Shown piece by piece: positions 1 through 6,901 of a DNA stretch of 8,055 bases (its first letter is position 1; each line of letters begins with the position of its first letter). Under the pieces are notes generated by a model. That model made no database searches. It worked only from the letters and a program-made list of their open reading frames with translations, and was not told the DNA's origin. The DNA is taken from contig JAJFMR010000122.1 of the NCBI GenBank assembly GCA_020696915.1, forward strand, positions 1 to 8,055, read 5' to 3'. A program made the position numbers and the translations under genes. The DNA is from Rhizobiaceae bacterium (lineage in GTDB: Bacteria; Pseudomonadota; Alphaproteobacteria; Rhizobiales; Rhizobiaceae).

Positions 1-56
1 AACGGCGGACCCCCCCGTCTGAGATGTTCCGGGCTGCGGCGCGGCAAAGGTATCGC

Positions 57-90
57 CAAAAATTGACGTTTACGCAAACGTCAACTTTTG
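57..90. promoter_or_regulatory. Near-perfect palindromic operator candidate upstream of the beta-oxidation cluster
   Basis: The core is a perfect inverted repeat: TTGACGTTT at 63-71, spacer ACGC at 72-75, AAACGTCAA at 76-84. It extends outward with one mismatched pair (62/85) and then five more matched pairs (57-61 CAAAA with 86-90 TTTTG), so 14 of 15 arm positions pair. It sits 60 bp upstream of the first dehydrogenase start. Sites of this TTGACGTTT...AAACGTCAA style are, as I recall, associated with regulators of fatty-acid and branched-chain amino-acid breakdown in proteobacteria (MerR-family LiuR type). The regulator identity is inference; the symmetry is directly visible. No regulator gene is inside the window. 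Confidence 0.7.
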
Positions 91-93
91 CTA
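63..93 (+). promoter_or_regulatory. Candidate promoter with a long (19 bp) spacer overlapping the palindrome
   Basis: A good -35-like hexamer TTGACG (63-68) is followed after 19 bp by a weak -10-like TTGCTA (88-93). Spacers of 19-20 bp are typical of promoters activated by MerR-family proteins, which would fit the palindrome. However, the dyad centre (73.5) is not at the spacer centre (78), and the -35 lies inside the left arm, so simple repression by another regulator family is equally possible. The expected transcript would start near 100 and read the first dehydrogenase gene. Confidence 0.35.
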
Positions 94-136
94 AAGCCCG
101 TGCTGCCGGATCCGGTTCAACGCCGGGCCGGATTTC

Positions 137-142
137 AGGGAG
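137..142 (+). promoter_or_regulatory. Ribosome binding site that decides the first gene's start
   Basis: AGGGAG ends 7 nt before the ATG at 150. The reading frame stays open upstream to position 24, but that 42-codon extension would run through the palindromic operator and has no comparable ribosome binding site, so the start at 150 is preferred. Confidence 0.7.
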
Positions 143-149
143 TTTCTTC

Positions 150-1940
150 ATGCCGATTTACCGCGCCCCGGTCGAGGATACGCTTTTCGTGCTCAGGGAC
201 GTGCTCGGCTACGAGCGCTACAACAACCTTCCCGGCTTCGCCGAGACGCCGGAGGTGCTCGAAGCGGTCCTCGGCGAATCCGCCCGGCTCGCCGAAACCG
301 ACATGCATCCGCTGAACCGCACCGGCGACGTTGAAGGCTGCGCACGGCACGAGGACGGATCGGTGACGACGCCAAAGGGTTTCAAGAAGGCCTACCGGCA
401 ATACCGGGAGGGCGGCTGGGTAGGACTGGCGGCGCCCGTCGAGCATGGCGGCCAAGGTCTCCCTTACACGCTTCACAATGCGGTCAGCGAATACATGGTG
501 TCCGCCAACATGGCGCTGATGATGTATCCCGGCCTCACCCAGGGGGCGATTGCGACCATCATCACGCATGGCAGCGACGAGCAGAAGGCGCGCTGGCTCC
601 CCAACATGGTCGACGGGAGCTGGACGGCCACGATGAATCTGACCGAGCCGCATTGCGGGACCGATCTCGGCCTCCTGCGAACCAGAGCCACGCCCGTCGG
701 CGACGGTTCCTACCGGATCTCCGGCCAGAAGATTTTCATTTCGGCGGGAGAGCACGACCTCGCCGAAAACATCGTCCACCTGGTTCTCGCCCGCATCGAG
801 GGCGCGCCGAAAGGCGTCAAGGGCATTTCGCTGTTCATCGTCCCGAAGTTCATTCCCGATGCGGCCGGCAATCCCGTCAGGCGCAATACTGTCGCCTGCG
901 GCTCCCTCGAGGACAAGATGGGCATTCACGGGAACGCGACATGCGTCATGAATTACGACGATGCCGAGGGCCATCTGCTTGGCGAGGTCAATGGCGGCCT
1001 CAAGGCGATGTTCACGATGATGAACGAAGCGCGGCTCGGAGTCGGCCTGCAGGGATTGGCGGTCGCGGAAGCCGCCTACCAGAACGCCGCTGCCTATGCC
1101 CGCGACCGGCTGCAGGGCCGCTCGCTGTCGGGCGCGAAGGCGCCGGACAAGCCAGCCGACCCGATCATCGTCCACCCCGACATCCGCCGCAAGCTGATGA
1201 CGATGAAGGCGTTCAACGAGGCCGGCCGGGCGCTCCTCCTGTGGACGGCCATGCAATCCGACATTGCGCATCGATCCCCCGACGAGCCCGACCGCCAGGC
1301 GGCCGACGATCTGCTCGGTCTGCTGACGCCCGTCGTCAAGGGCGTGCTCACCGACAAGGGCTTCGACCACGCAGTGATGGCGCAGCAGGTCTTCGGCGGG
1401 CACGGCTACATCGAGGAACACGGCATGAGCCAGTATGTCCGCGATGCGCGCATCGCGATGATTTATGAAGGCGCGAACGGCATCCAGGCGCTCGACCTCG
1501 TCGGCCGGAAGCTCCCCCTGAACGGCGGCCGTGCCGTGCAGGCCTTCTTTCGGGAGGTGGGCGAATTCTGCGACGAGAACAGATCCGACGAGACGATGGC
1601 CCCCTACACCAAGGCGCTGAAGAAGGGGCTCAACGACCTCCAGGCAGCAACGCTATGGCTGATGCAGAACGGCCCCCGGAAGCCGGACAATGCGGGGGCT
1701 GCCTCGACCGAATACATGCACCTCTTCGGTCTGGTGGCGCTGGGCTACATGTGGGGCCGCATGGTCAAGGCCGCGCAGGCGAGGCTCGCCGCGGGCCGCG
1801 ACGATGCCGCTTTCAGCCAGAACAAGCTGGTCACCGGCCGCTACTTCATGGAAAGGGTGATGCCGGAGACGACGGCGCAGCTTACCCGAATCTCCAGCGG
1901 CGCCGACACCATGATGGCGCTGCCGGCAGAGGCGTTCTGA
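150..1940 (+). CDS. Acyl-CoA dehydrogenase, long FadE/DmdC-like type with extra C-terminal domain
   Basis: This 596-residue FAD enzyme should oxidise an acyl-CoA to the trans-2-enoyl-CoA, passing electrons to electron-transfer flavoprotein. It starts with the short N-terminal segment typical of the ~600-residue subfamily (about 3-35, Y-x-A-P..D..F). The N-terminal, middle and C-terminal acyl-CoA dehydrogenase domains follow up to about residue 455. The flavin/substrate signature TEPHCGTDLG is at 165-174, and QVFGGHGYIEEHG begins near 413. The catalytic base is the standard one, Glu440 in IYEGANG. Residues from about 465 to 592 form the additional C-terminal domain of this subfamily. The length is normal for the group, which includes methylmercaptopropionyl-CoA dehydrogenase DmdC; substrate cannot be read from sequence. 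The start at 150 has AGGGAG 7 nt upstream. It is the first gene of the beta-oxidation cluster, and the second dehydrogenase starts 41 bp after its stop. Confidence 0.95.
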   Translation: MPIYRAPVEDTLFVLRDVLGYERYNNLPGFAETPEVLEAVLGESARLAETDMHPLNRTGDVEGCARHEDGSVTTPKGFKKAYRQYREGGWVGLAAPVEHGGQGLPYTLHNAVSEYMVSANMALMMYPGLTQGAIATIITHGSDEQKARWLPNMVDGSWTATMNLTEPHCGTDLGLLRTRATPVGDGSYRISGQKIFISAGEHDLAENIVHLVLARIEGAPKGVKGISLFIVPKFIPDAAGNPVRRNTVACGSLEDKMGIHGNATCVMNYDDAEGHLLGEVNGGLKAMFTMMNEARLGVGLQGLAVAEAAYQNAAAYARDRLQGRSLSGAKAPDKPADPIIVHPDIRRKLMTMKAFNEAGRALLLWTAMQSDIAHRSPDEPDRQAADDLLGLLTPVVKGVLTDKGFDHAVMAQQVFGGHGYIEEHGMSQYVRDARIAMIYEGANGIQALDLVGRKLPLNGGRAVQAFFREVGEFCDENRSDETMAPYTKALKKGLNDLQAATLWLMQNGPRKPDNAGAASTEYMHLFGLVALGYMWGRMVKAAQARLAAGRDDAAFSQNKLVTGRYFMERVMPETTAQLTRISSGADTMMALPAEAF

Positions 1941-1981
1941 CTTCGACGGCAGTAGCATCACGCAAAACCCGGAGACGGAGG

Positions 1982-3154
1982 ATGGCAACCAACCCCGCCG
2001 AAGTGCTCGGATTGCCGAAGCCGGCCTGGGCCGGCGACGACGTCGGCATGCTCTACGACATGGCCCAGCGCTTCATGTCCGAGGAGATCGCCCCGCGCTA
2101 CGAGGACTTCGAAAGGAACGAGATCGTCGACCCCGACTGCTGGAAAAAGGCCGGCGCGGCGGGCCTGCTCTGCGCCTCGATACCGGAAGCCTATGGCGGC
2201 TCCGGCGGCAGCTTCGCGCATGAGAGCGCAATCATCGAGGCGATCGGCCATGTCGGCGTGGACGGCTTCGGCATCGGGCTCCACAATTCCATCGTCGCGC
2301 CTTACATCCTTCACTACGGCTCCGAGGAGCAGAAGCGGAACTGGCTGCCGAAGATGGCAACCGGCGAGCTGATCGGGGCCATCGCGATGACCGAACCGGG
2401 CGCCGGATCCGACCTGCAGGCAGTGAGGACGCGTGCCGAGAGGAACGGCAACCATTATCGCATCAATGGTTCCAAGACATTCATCACCAACGGCCAGCTC
2501 GCCAACCTCATCATCCTCGTCACCAAGACCGATCCCGTGCTCGGCGCCAAGGGCACCTCGCTGATTGCCGTCGAGACAGCCGAGGCAGAGGGCTTCCGGC
2601 GCGGCCGCAACCTCGACAAGATCGGCATGAAGGCGAACGACACGTCGGAACTTTTCTTCGACGACGTCCGCGTTCCCACCTCAAACCTGCTCGGGGCCGA
2701 GGAAGGCCAGGGCTTCGTGCAGCTGATGCAGCAGCTGCCACAGGAAAGACTGCAGATCGGCGCCAGTGCGATCGCCATGATCGAGCGGGCACTTGCGCTG
2801 ACCATCGACTATGTCAGGCAGCGCCGCGCCTTCGGCAAGCCGATCATCGATTTTCAGAATACGCAGTTCAAGCTGGCCGAACTCAAGACCGAAGCGACCG
2901 TCGGCCGCGTTTTCTACAATGATTGCGTGAGACGCCACATCGATGGCGGCCTCGACCCGTCGACCGCCTCGATGGCAAAATACTGGCTGACCGACCTGCA
3001 GGGAAAAGTCGTCGACGAGTGCCTTCAATTGCACGGCGGTTATGGCTACATGAATGAATACCCGATCGCCCGGATGTACCGGGACGCCAGGGTCCAGCGC
3101 ATCTACGGCGGCACCAACGAGATCATGAAGCTGCTGATCGCCCGCACCCTCTGA
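1982..3154 (+). CDS. Acyl-CoA dehydrogenase, LCAD/isovaleryl-CoA dehydrogenase-like (390 aa)
   Basis: This 390-residue flavoenzyme is of the compact family size and should desaturate an acyl-CoA at the alpha,beta position. Visible motifs are AMTEPGAGSD (135-144), RRAFGKPI (281-288) and QLHGGYGYMNEYPIARMYRDAR beginning at 349. The residue that is the catalytic Glu in most members (YEGT) is Gly376 here (IYGGTNEI). Instead Glu255 in LPQERL sits where long-chain and isovaleryl-CoA dehydrogenases carry their base, so activity is expected but with LCAD/IVD geometry. The stretch from LPQER to IYGGTNEIMK strongly resembles mammalian LCAD as I remember it. The frame is open back to 1655, inside the previous gene, but the ATG at 1982 has GGAG at 1971-1974 and begins at a normal family N-terminus. 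It lies between the first dehydrogenase (41 bp gap) and the thiolase (79 bp gap), so it is probably co-transcribed. It may handle a different chain length or branched substrates; this is inference. Confidence 0.93.
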   Translation: MATNPAEVLGLPKPAWAGDDVGMLYDMAQRFMSEEIAPRYEDFERNEIVDPDCWKKAGAAGLLCASIPEAYGGSGGSFAHESAIIEAIGHVGVDGFGIGLHNSIVAPYILHYGSEEQKRNWLPKMATGELIGAIAMTEPGAGSDLQAVRTRAERNGNHYRINGSKTFITNGQLANLIILVTKTDPVLGAKGTSLIAVETAEAEGFRRGRNLDKIGMKANDTSELFFDDVRVPTSNLLGAEEGQGFVQLMQQLPQERLQIGASAIAMIERALALTIDYVRQRRAFGKPIIDFQNTQFKLAELKTEATVGRVFYNDCVRRHIDGGLDPSTASMAKYWLTDLQGKVVDECLQLHGGYGYMNEYPIARMYRDARVQRIYGGTNEIMKLLIARTL

Positions 3155-3233
3155 CAGACCGGACACGACGCCGGCAACCAGCCGTCGGGCGAACCGGAAC
3201 GAGCGCCGCCGCCGAAAACCAAGGAGAACCAGG

Positions 3234-4442
3234 ATGGCCGAAGCCTTTGTCTATGACGCCGTGCGCACCCCTCGCGGCCGCGGCAAGAAGGATGGTTCGC
3301 TCCACGAAGTGCCGGCCGTGCGGCTCGGCGCCAAGGTTCTGGAGGCGCTGCGCGACCGCAACGGCCTCGACACTGGCCTCGTCGACGACATCCTCTTCGG
3401 CTGCGTCGATCCGGTGGGCGAGGCAGGCGCAGTCATCCCGCGTTCCGCAGCCTTTGAAGCCGGCTATGCAAGCACGGCGCCGGGCGTGCAGATTTCGCGC
3501 TTCTGCGCCTCCGGTCTCGACGCCATCAATCTGGGCGCCGCCAAGATCGCCCAAGGCGCCGACGACATCGTCATCGCGGGGGGTGTGGAATCGATGTCGC
3601 GGGTCGGCATGGGTGCTTCAGGCGGTGCCTGGTACATGGACCCGTCGGTCGGCTTTCCCGCATGGTTCGTGCCGCAGGGCATATCCGCGGACCTGATCGC
3701 CACCAAATACGGCTTCACACGCGACGATGTCGACGCCTATGCCGTCGAGAGCCAGAAGCGCGCGGCAAATGCCTGGAACAAGGGCTGGTTCGCGAAGTCG
3801 GTCATCCCGGTCGCCGACCAGAATGGTCTCACCATTCTCGATCGCGACGAACACATGCGGCCGGCGACCGACATGCAGTCGCTCGCCTCGCTCAACCCTT
3901 CCTTCGTGGTGCCCGGTGAGATGGGCGGCTTCGACGCGGTGGCGGTGCAGCGCTATCCGGAGCTCGAGGAGATCAACCACGTCCATCATGCCGGCAACTC
4001 CTCGGGCATCGTCGACGGGGCAGCGGCGGTGCTGCTCGGCTCGAAAAAGGGCGGCAAGGCAATGGGGCTGCAGCCGCGGGCCCGCATCAGGGCATTCGCC
4101 AATATCGGCTCGGAACCGGCGATCATGCTGACCGGCCCGGTCGACGTCACCGAGAAGCTGCTGAAGCGCGCCAGGATGAGACTCTCCGACATCGACCTCT
4201 TCGAGCTCAACGAAGCCTTCGCGTCGGTGGTCCTGCGCTACATTCAGGCCTTCGACATCCCGCATGACCGCCTCAACGTGAACGGCGGCGCCATCGCCAT
4301 GGGACACCCGCTGGGCGCCACCGGGGCGATGGTGTTCGGCACTGTGCTCGACGAACTCGAGCGGCGCGGTCTCCAGACCGCCCTGGTGACTTTGTGCATC
4401 GGGGCGGGAATGGGCACCGCGACCGTCATCGAAAGGGTATGA
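3234..4442 (+). CDS. 3-ketoacyl-CoA thiolase / acetyl-CoA C-acyltransferase
   Basis: This 402-residue thiolase should catalyse the last beta-oxidation step, cleaving 3-ketoacyl-CoA with CoA to acetyl-CoA and a shortened acyl-CoA. The nucleophile is Cys91 in SRFCASG. The other active-site elements are NEAFA (326-330), His358 in GHPLG and the acid/base Cys388 in LCIGAGMGT, and the GGVESMS loop is at 116-122. All catalytic residues are intact and the length is that of a soluble FadA-type enzyme, with no obvious membrane insertion. A strong AAGGAG (3221-3226) lies 7 nt before the ATG. Gene order (thiolase then multifunctional protein) suggests it is the beta subunit of an alpha2beta2 complex with the FadJ-like protein 87 bp downstream. 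A biosynthetic acetoacetyl-CoA thiolase is less likely given the neighbours. I leave the symbol empty because FadA and FadI cannot be separated by eye. Confidence 0.93.
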   Translation: MAEAFVYDAVRTPRGRGKKDGSLHEVPAVRLGAKVLEALRDRNGLDTGLVDDILFGCVDPVGEAGAVIPRSAAFEAGYASTAPGVQISRFCASGLDAINLGAAKIAQGADDIVIAGGVESMSRVGMGASGGAWYMDPSVGFPAWFVPQGISADLIATKYGFTRDDVDAYAVESQKRAANAWNKGWFAKSVIPVADQNGLTILDRDEHMRPATDMQSLASLNPSFVVPGEMGGFDAVAVQRYPELEEINHVHHAGNSSGIVDGAAAVLLGSKKGGKAMGLQPRARIRAFANIGSEPAIMLTGPVDVTEKLLKRARMRLSDIDLFELNEAFASVVLRYIQAFDIPHDRLNVNGGAIAMGHPLGATGAMVFGTVLDELERRGLQTALVTLCIGAGMGTATVIERV

Positions 4443-4529
4443 GACCAAGCCCGCAAAGCCTCCCCCGACGCCGGGCCGTGAACCCATATCGTTCGGTCCG
4501 CATCCTGCTCCAGCACACGGAAGATCTCG

Positions 4530-6743
4530 ATGAGCCATACCAATTTCACGATCGACACGGACGCCGACGGCATCGCGCTGGTGACCTGGGACATGCCCGG
4601 CCGCTCGATGAACGTCTTTACGGAAGAGGTGATGCGTGAACTGGATGCGATCGTCGACGAAGTCGCCGGCGATCCCGGTATCAAAGGCGCGGTGATCACC
4701 TCGGGCAAGGACAGTTTCTCGGGCGGCGCCGACCTTGCCATGCTGCAGAAGATGCTCGGCACCTTCGCCGCGGAAAAGGCGGCCGACCCGATGCTCGCAA
4801 CGAAAACCCTATTCGAGACCGCGGGATACATGACGTCATTGTTCCGGAAGCTGGAAACCAGCGGCAAGCCGTGGGTTTCGGCGATCAACGGAACCTGCAT
4901 GGGCGGTGCGTTCGAACTGTCGCTGGCCTGCCACGGCCGCGTCGCCGCCGACGGCGACAAGGTCAAGCTGGCGCTGCCGGAGGTCAAGGTCGGCATTTTC
5001 CCCGGCGCCGGCGGAACCCAGCGCGTGCCGCGGCTGACCGATACCCAGAACGCGCTGCAGATGCTGACTTCGGGCCAGACGCTGACACCCAGGAAGGCCA
5101 AGTCGATGGGTCTCGTCCACGAGGTCGTGGCGCCGGAAAACCTGGTCGAGTCAGCGAAGGCCATGATCCTGAACGGACTGAAGCCGGTGGCACCATGGGA
5201 CGAGAAAGGCTTCAAGCTGCCGGGCGGTCCCGTCTACTCGGCGGCGGGCGCCAATCTGTGGCCGCCGGCCATCGCCATCCTGCGCCGCGAGACCTGGGGC
5301 AACTACCCGGCCGCCCATGCGATTCTGAAATGCGTCTACGAAGGGCTGCTGGTGCCGTTCGACACCGGCCTGAAGATTGAGCAACGCTATTTCACCGAAA
5401 TCCTGCAGACCAGGGAGGCGGAGGCGATGATCCGTTCGCTGTTCGTCTCGCTGCAGGAATTGAACAAGGGCGCCCGCCGCCCCGCCGGCGTGCCGGAGAC
5501 GAATTTCAGCAAGATCGGAATCGTCGGCGCCGGGTTCATGGGAGCCGGCATTGCCTATGTCACGGCCAAGGCAGGCATTCCGGTGGTGCTGGTCGATCGC
5601 GACCTGGAATCCGCCGCCAGGGGGAAGGCGCATTCCGAAAGGCTGACCAGCGAAGCCGTCAAGAAGGGCCGCTCCACTGAAGAGGAGAAGGAAAAGCTTC
5701 TGTCGCTGATCACGCCTTCGGCCGACTATTTTGACATGGAAGGATCGGATCTGGTGATCGAGGCGGTGTTCGAGGAGTCCGGCGTCAAGAAGACGGCCAC
5801 CGAAAAGGCGGAGGCCGTGCTGAAGCCGTCGGCAGTCTTTGCGTCCAACACCTCGACGATCCCGATCACTTCGCTCGCCCGGAATTCGGCGCGGCCTGCG
5901 AATTTCATCGGCCTCCATTTTTTCTCGCCGGTCGACCGGATGATGCTGGTCGAGATCATTCTCGGCAAGAAGACCGGCGACAAGGCGATCGCGGTGGCGA
6001 TGGACTTCGTGCGGGCGATCAGAAAGACGCCGGTGGTCGTCAACGACACGCGCGGATTCTACGTCAACCGCTGCGTGCTGCGCTACATGTCGGAAGCCTA
6101 CAAGATGCTGATCGCCGGCGTCCCCGCGCCGATGATCGAGAACGCGGCCAAGGCCGCCGGCATGCCGGTGGGACCACTGGCGCTCACCGACGAGACGGCG
6201 ATCGACCTCGCCCAGAAGATCATGAAGCAGACGATCCGCGACCTCGGCGCCAATGCCGTCGATCCTGCCCAGATGCAGCTCATCGACACGATGGTGGAGG
6301 ACCATGGCCGGTTCGGACGCAAGAACGGCAAGGGGTTCTACGACTACCCGCAGAAGCCAGCGAAAAAGAAGCTCTGGCCGACCTTGAGGGAGCTCTATCC
6401 GCAGCTGTCCCCCGAACAGGTCGACTATGAGGAACTGAAGCAGCGCTTTCTCGCCGTCATCGCCCTGGAAGCGGTCCGCGTCATGGAGGAAGGCATCGTC
6501 ACCGACCCGCGCGAAGCCGACGTCGGTTCGATCCTTGCCTTCGGCTTTGCGCCGTACACGGGCGGCGTGCTCTCCTACATCGACGGGATCGGCGCGAAGA
6601 AATTCCTGAAAATCGCCCGGGGGCTGCAGAAGAGATGGGGGCCTGAGTTCAAGCCTCCGAAGCTGCTCGTCGACATGGCGGAGAAGGACCAGACCTTCTA
6701 CCAGCGCTTCGATCCCTACGCTCAGGCGAAGCAGGCCGCCTGA
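4530..6743 (+). CDS. fadJ: Bifunctional enoyl-CoA hydratase / 3-hydroxyacyl-CoA dehydrogenase (FadJ / trifunctional alpha type)
   Basis: This 737-residue protein should hydrate trans-2-enoyl-CoA and then oxidise the (S)-3-hydroxyacyl-CoA with NAD+. The N-terminal crotonase domain (about 5-210) keeps both catalytic glutamates, Glu129 in GGAFEL and Glu151 in LPEVKVGIFPGAGG. Their spacing of 22 residues matches FadJ and mitochondrial trifunctional alpha rather than FadB or simple hydratases (20), comparing with sequences from memory. The NAD-binding domain opens with KIGIVGAGFMGAG (from 328). The dehydrogenase dyad is His463 (GLHFFSP) and Glu475 (MLVEII), followed by NDTRGFYVNR (505-514). A second C-terminal 3HCDH repeat occupies about 630-725. 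Length matches FadJ/FadB. GGAAG at 4519-4523 is a moderate ribosome binding site. It is the last gene of the beta-oxidation unit and probably partners the upstream thiolase. The symbol reflects type, not proven orthology. Confidence 0.94.
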   Translation: MSHTNFTIDTDADGIALVTWDMPGRSMNVFTEEVMRELDAIVDEVAGDPGIKGAVITSGKDSFSGGADLAMLQKMLGTFAAEKAADPMLATKTLFETAGYMTSLFRKLETSGKPWVSAINGTCMGGAFELSLACHGRVAADGDKVKLALPEVKVGIFPGAGGTQRVPRLTDTQNALQMLTSGQTLTPRKAKSMGLVHEVVAPENLVESAKAMILNGLKPVAPWDEKGFKLPGGPVYSAAGANLWPPAIAILRRETWGNYPAAHAILKCVYEGLLVPFDTGLKIEQRYFTEILQTREAEAMIRSLFVSLQELNKGARRPAGVPETNFSKIGIVGAGFMGAGIAYVTAKAGIPVVLVDRDLESAARGKAHSERLTSEAVKKGRSTEEEKEKLLSLITPSADYFDMEGSDLVIEAVFEESGVKKTATEKAEAVLKPSAVFASNTSTIPITSLARNSARPANFIGLHFFSPVDRMMLVEIILGKKTGDKAIAVAMDFVRAIRKTPVVVNDTRGFYVNRCVLRYMSEAYKMLIAGVPAPMIENAAKAAGMPVGPLALTDETAIDLAQKIMKQTIRDLGANAVDPAQMQLIDTMVEDHGRFGRKNGKGFYDYPQKPAKKKLWPTLRELYPQLSPEQVDYEELKQRFLAVIALEAVRVMEEGIVTDPREADVGSILAFGFAPYTGGVLSYIDGIGAKKFLKIARGLQKRWGPEFKPPKLLVDMAEKDQTFYQRFDPYAQAKQAA

Positions 6744-6789
6744 GCGGCGGCCCGGCGCGGGCGAGCCATTCGATCGAGCCGTCCGCTTC

Positions 6790-6810
6790 CGGCGGAGGTG
6801 ATCTCCGCCG
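6790..6810 (+). terminator. Perfect 8-bp GC-rich hairpin after the beta-oxidation genes, possible terminator
   Basis: CGGCGGAG (6790-6797) and CTCCGCCG (6803-6810) form a perfect 8-bp stem around the 5-nt loop GTGAT. It begins 46 bp after the fadJ-like stop. No clean T tract follows (ATTGCGCGTTTATAG), so an intrinsic terminator is only a moderate guess; an mRNA 3'-end stabilising hairpin is an alternative. The 5' arm and loop contain GGAGGTGAT, an ideal Shine-Dalgarno sequence, half of which would be buried in the stem. Confidence 0.4.
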
Positions 6811-6851
6811 ATTGCGCGTTTATAGAATTGCTCGCAAACTGGAACGCGGCC

Positions 6852-6870
6852 GGCGGCCGGTGCGGCCGCC
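6852..6870 (+). repeat. Second perfect hairpin (7-bp stem) in the intergenic spacer
   Basis: GGCGGCC (6852-6858) pairs perfectly with GGCCGCC (6864-6870) around loop GGTGC. It sits 31 bp before the acyltransferase start, in a very GC-rich stretch where such symmetry can arise by chance. Two copies of AGGGGGT (6871-6877 and 6885-6891) follow. It could be part of the leader of the phospholipid genes; no function can be read from it. Confidence 0.4.
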
Positions 6871-6901
6871 AGGGGGTCGCTCGAAGGGGGTGCCGCGGGG
6901 C

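Noticed and set aside
1..23. C-rich run near the left edge that might be a terminator remnant of an upstream gene
   Set aside because: Only a 4-bp possible stem and no T tract; no coding end is recognisable in so short a piece.
106..115. Perfect 10-bp palindrome CCGGATCCGG in the leader
   Set aside because: Short, GC-rich and easily produced by chance; nothing ties it to a known site.
24..149. A 42-codon N-terminal extension of the first dehydrogenase
   Set aside because: It would run through the palindromic operator, its residues do not resemble the family N-terminus, and the ATG at 150 has a well-placed ribosome binding site.
135..1421. A 428-codon open frame on the minus strand, antisense to the first dehydrogenase
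   Set aside because: It is a shadow frame from high GC at third positions; its translation is Arg/His/Gly-rich with no recognisable domain, while the + strand encodes a full conserved enzyme.
3155..3233. Possible internal promoter or hairpin between the second dehydrogenase and the thiolase
   Set aside because: Apart from the thiolase ribosome binding site, only weak 4-5 bp stems and no -35/-10 pair are visible; the 87-bp gap at 4443-4529 is similarly bare.
4244..5215. A 323-codon minus-strand frame spanning the thiolase/fadJ junction
   Set aside because: Ser/Pro-rich translation without motifs, overlapping two conserved genes; a shadow frame.
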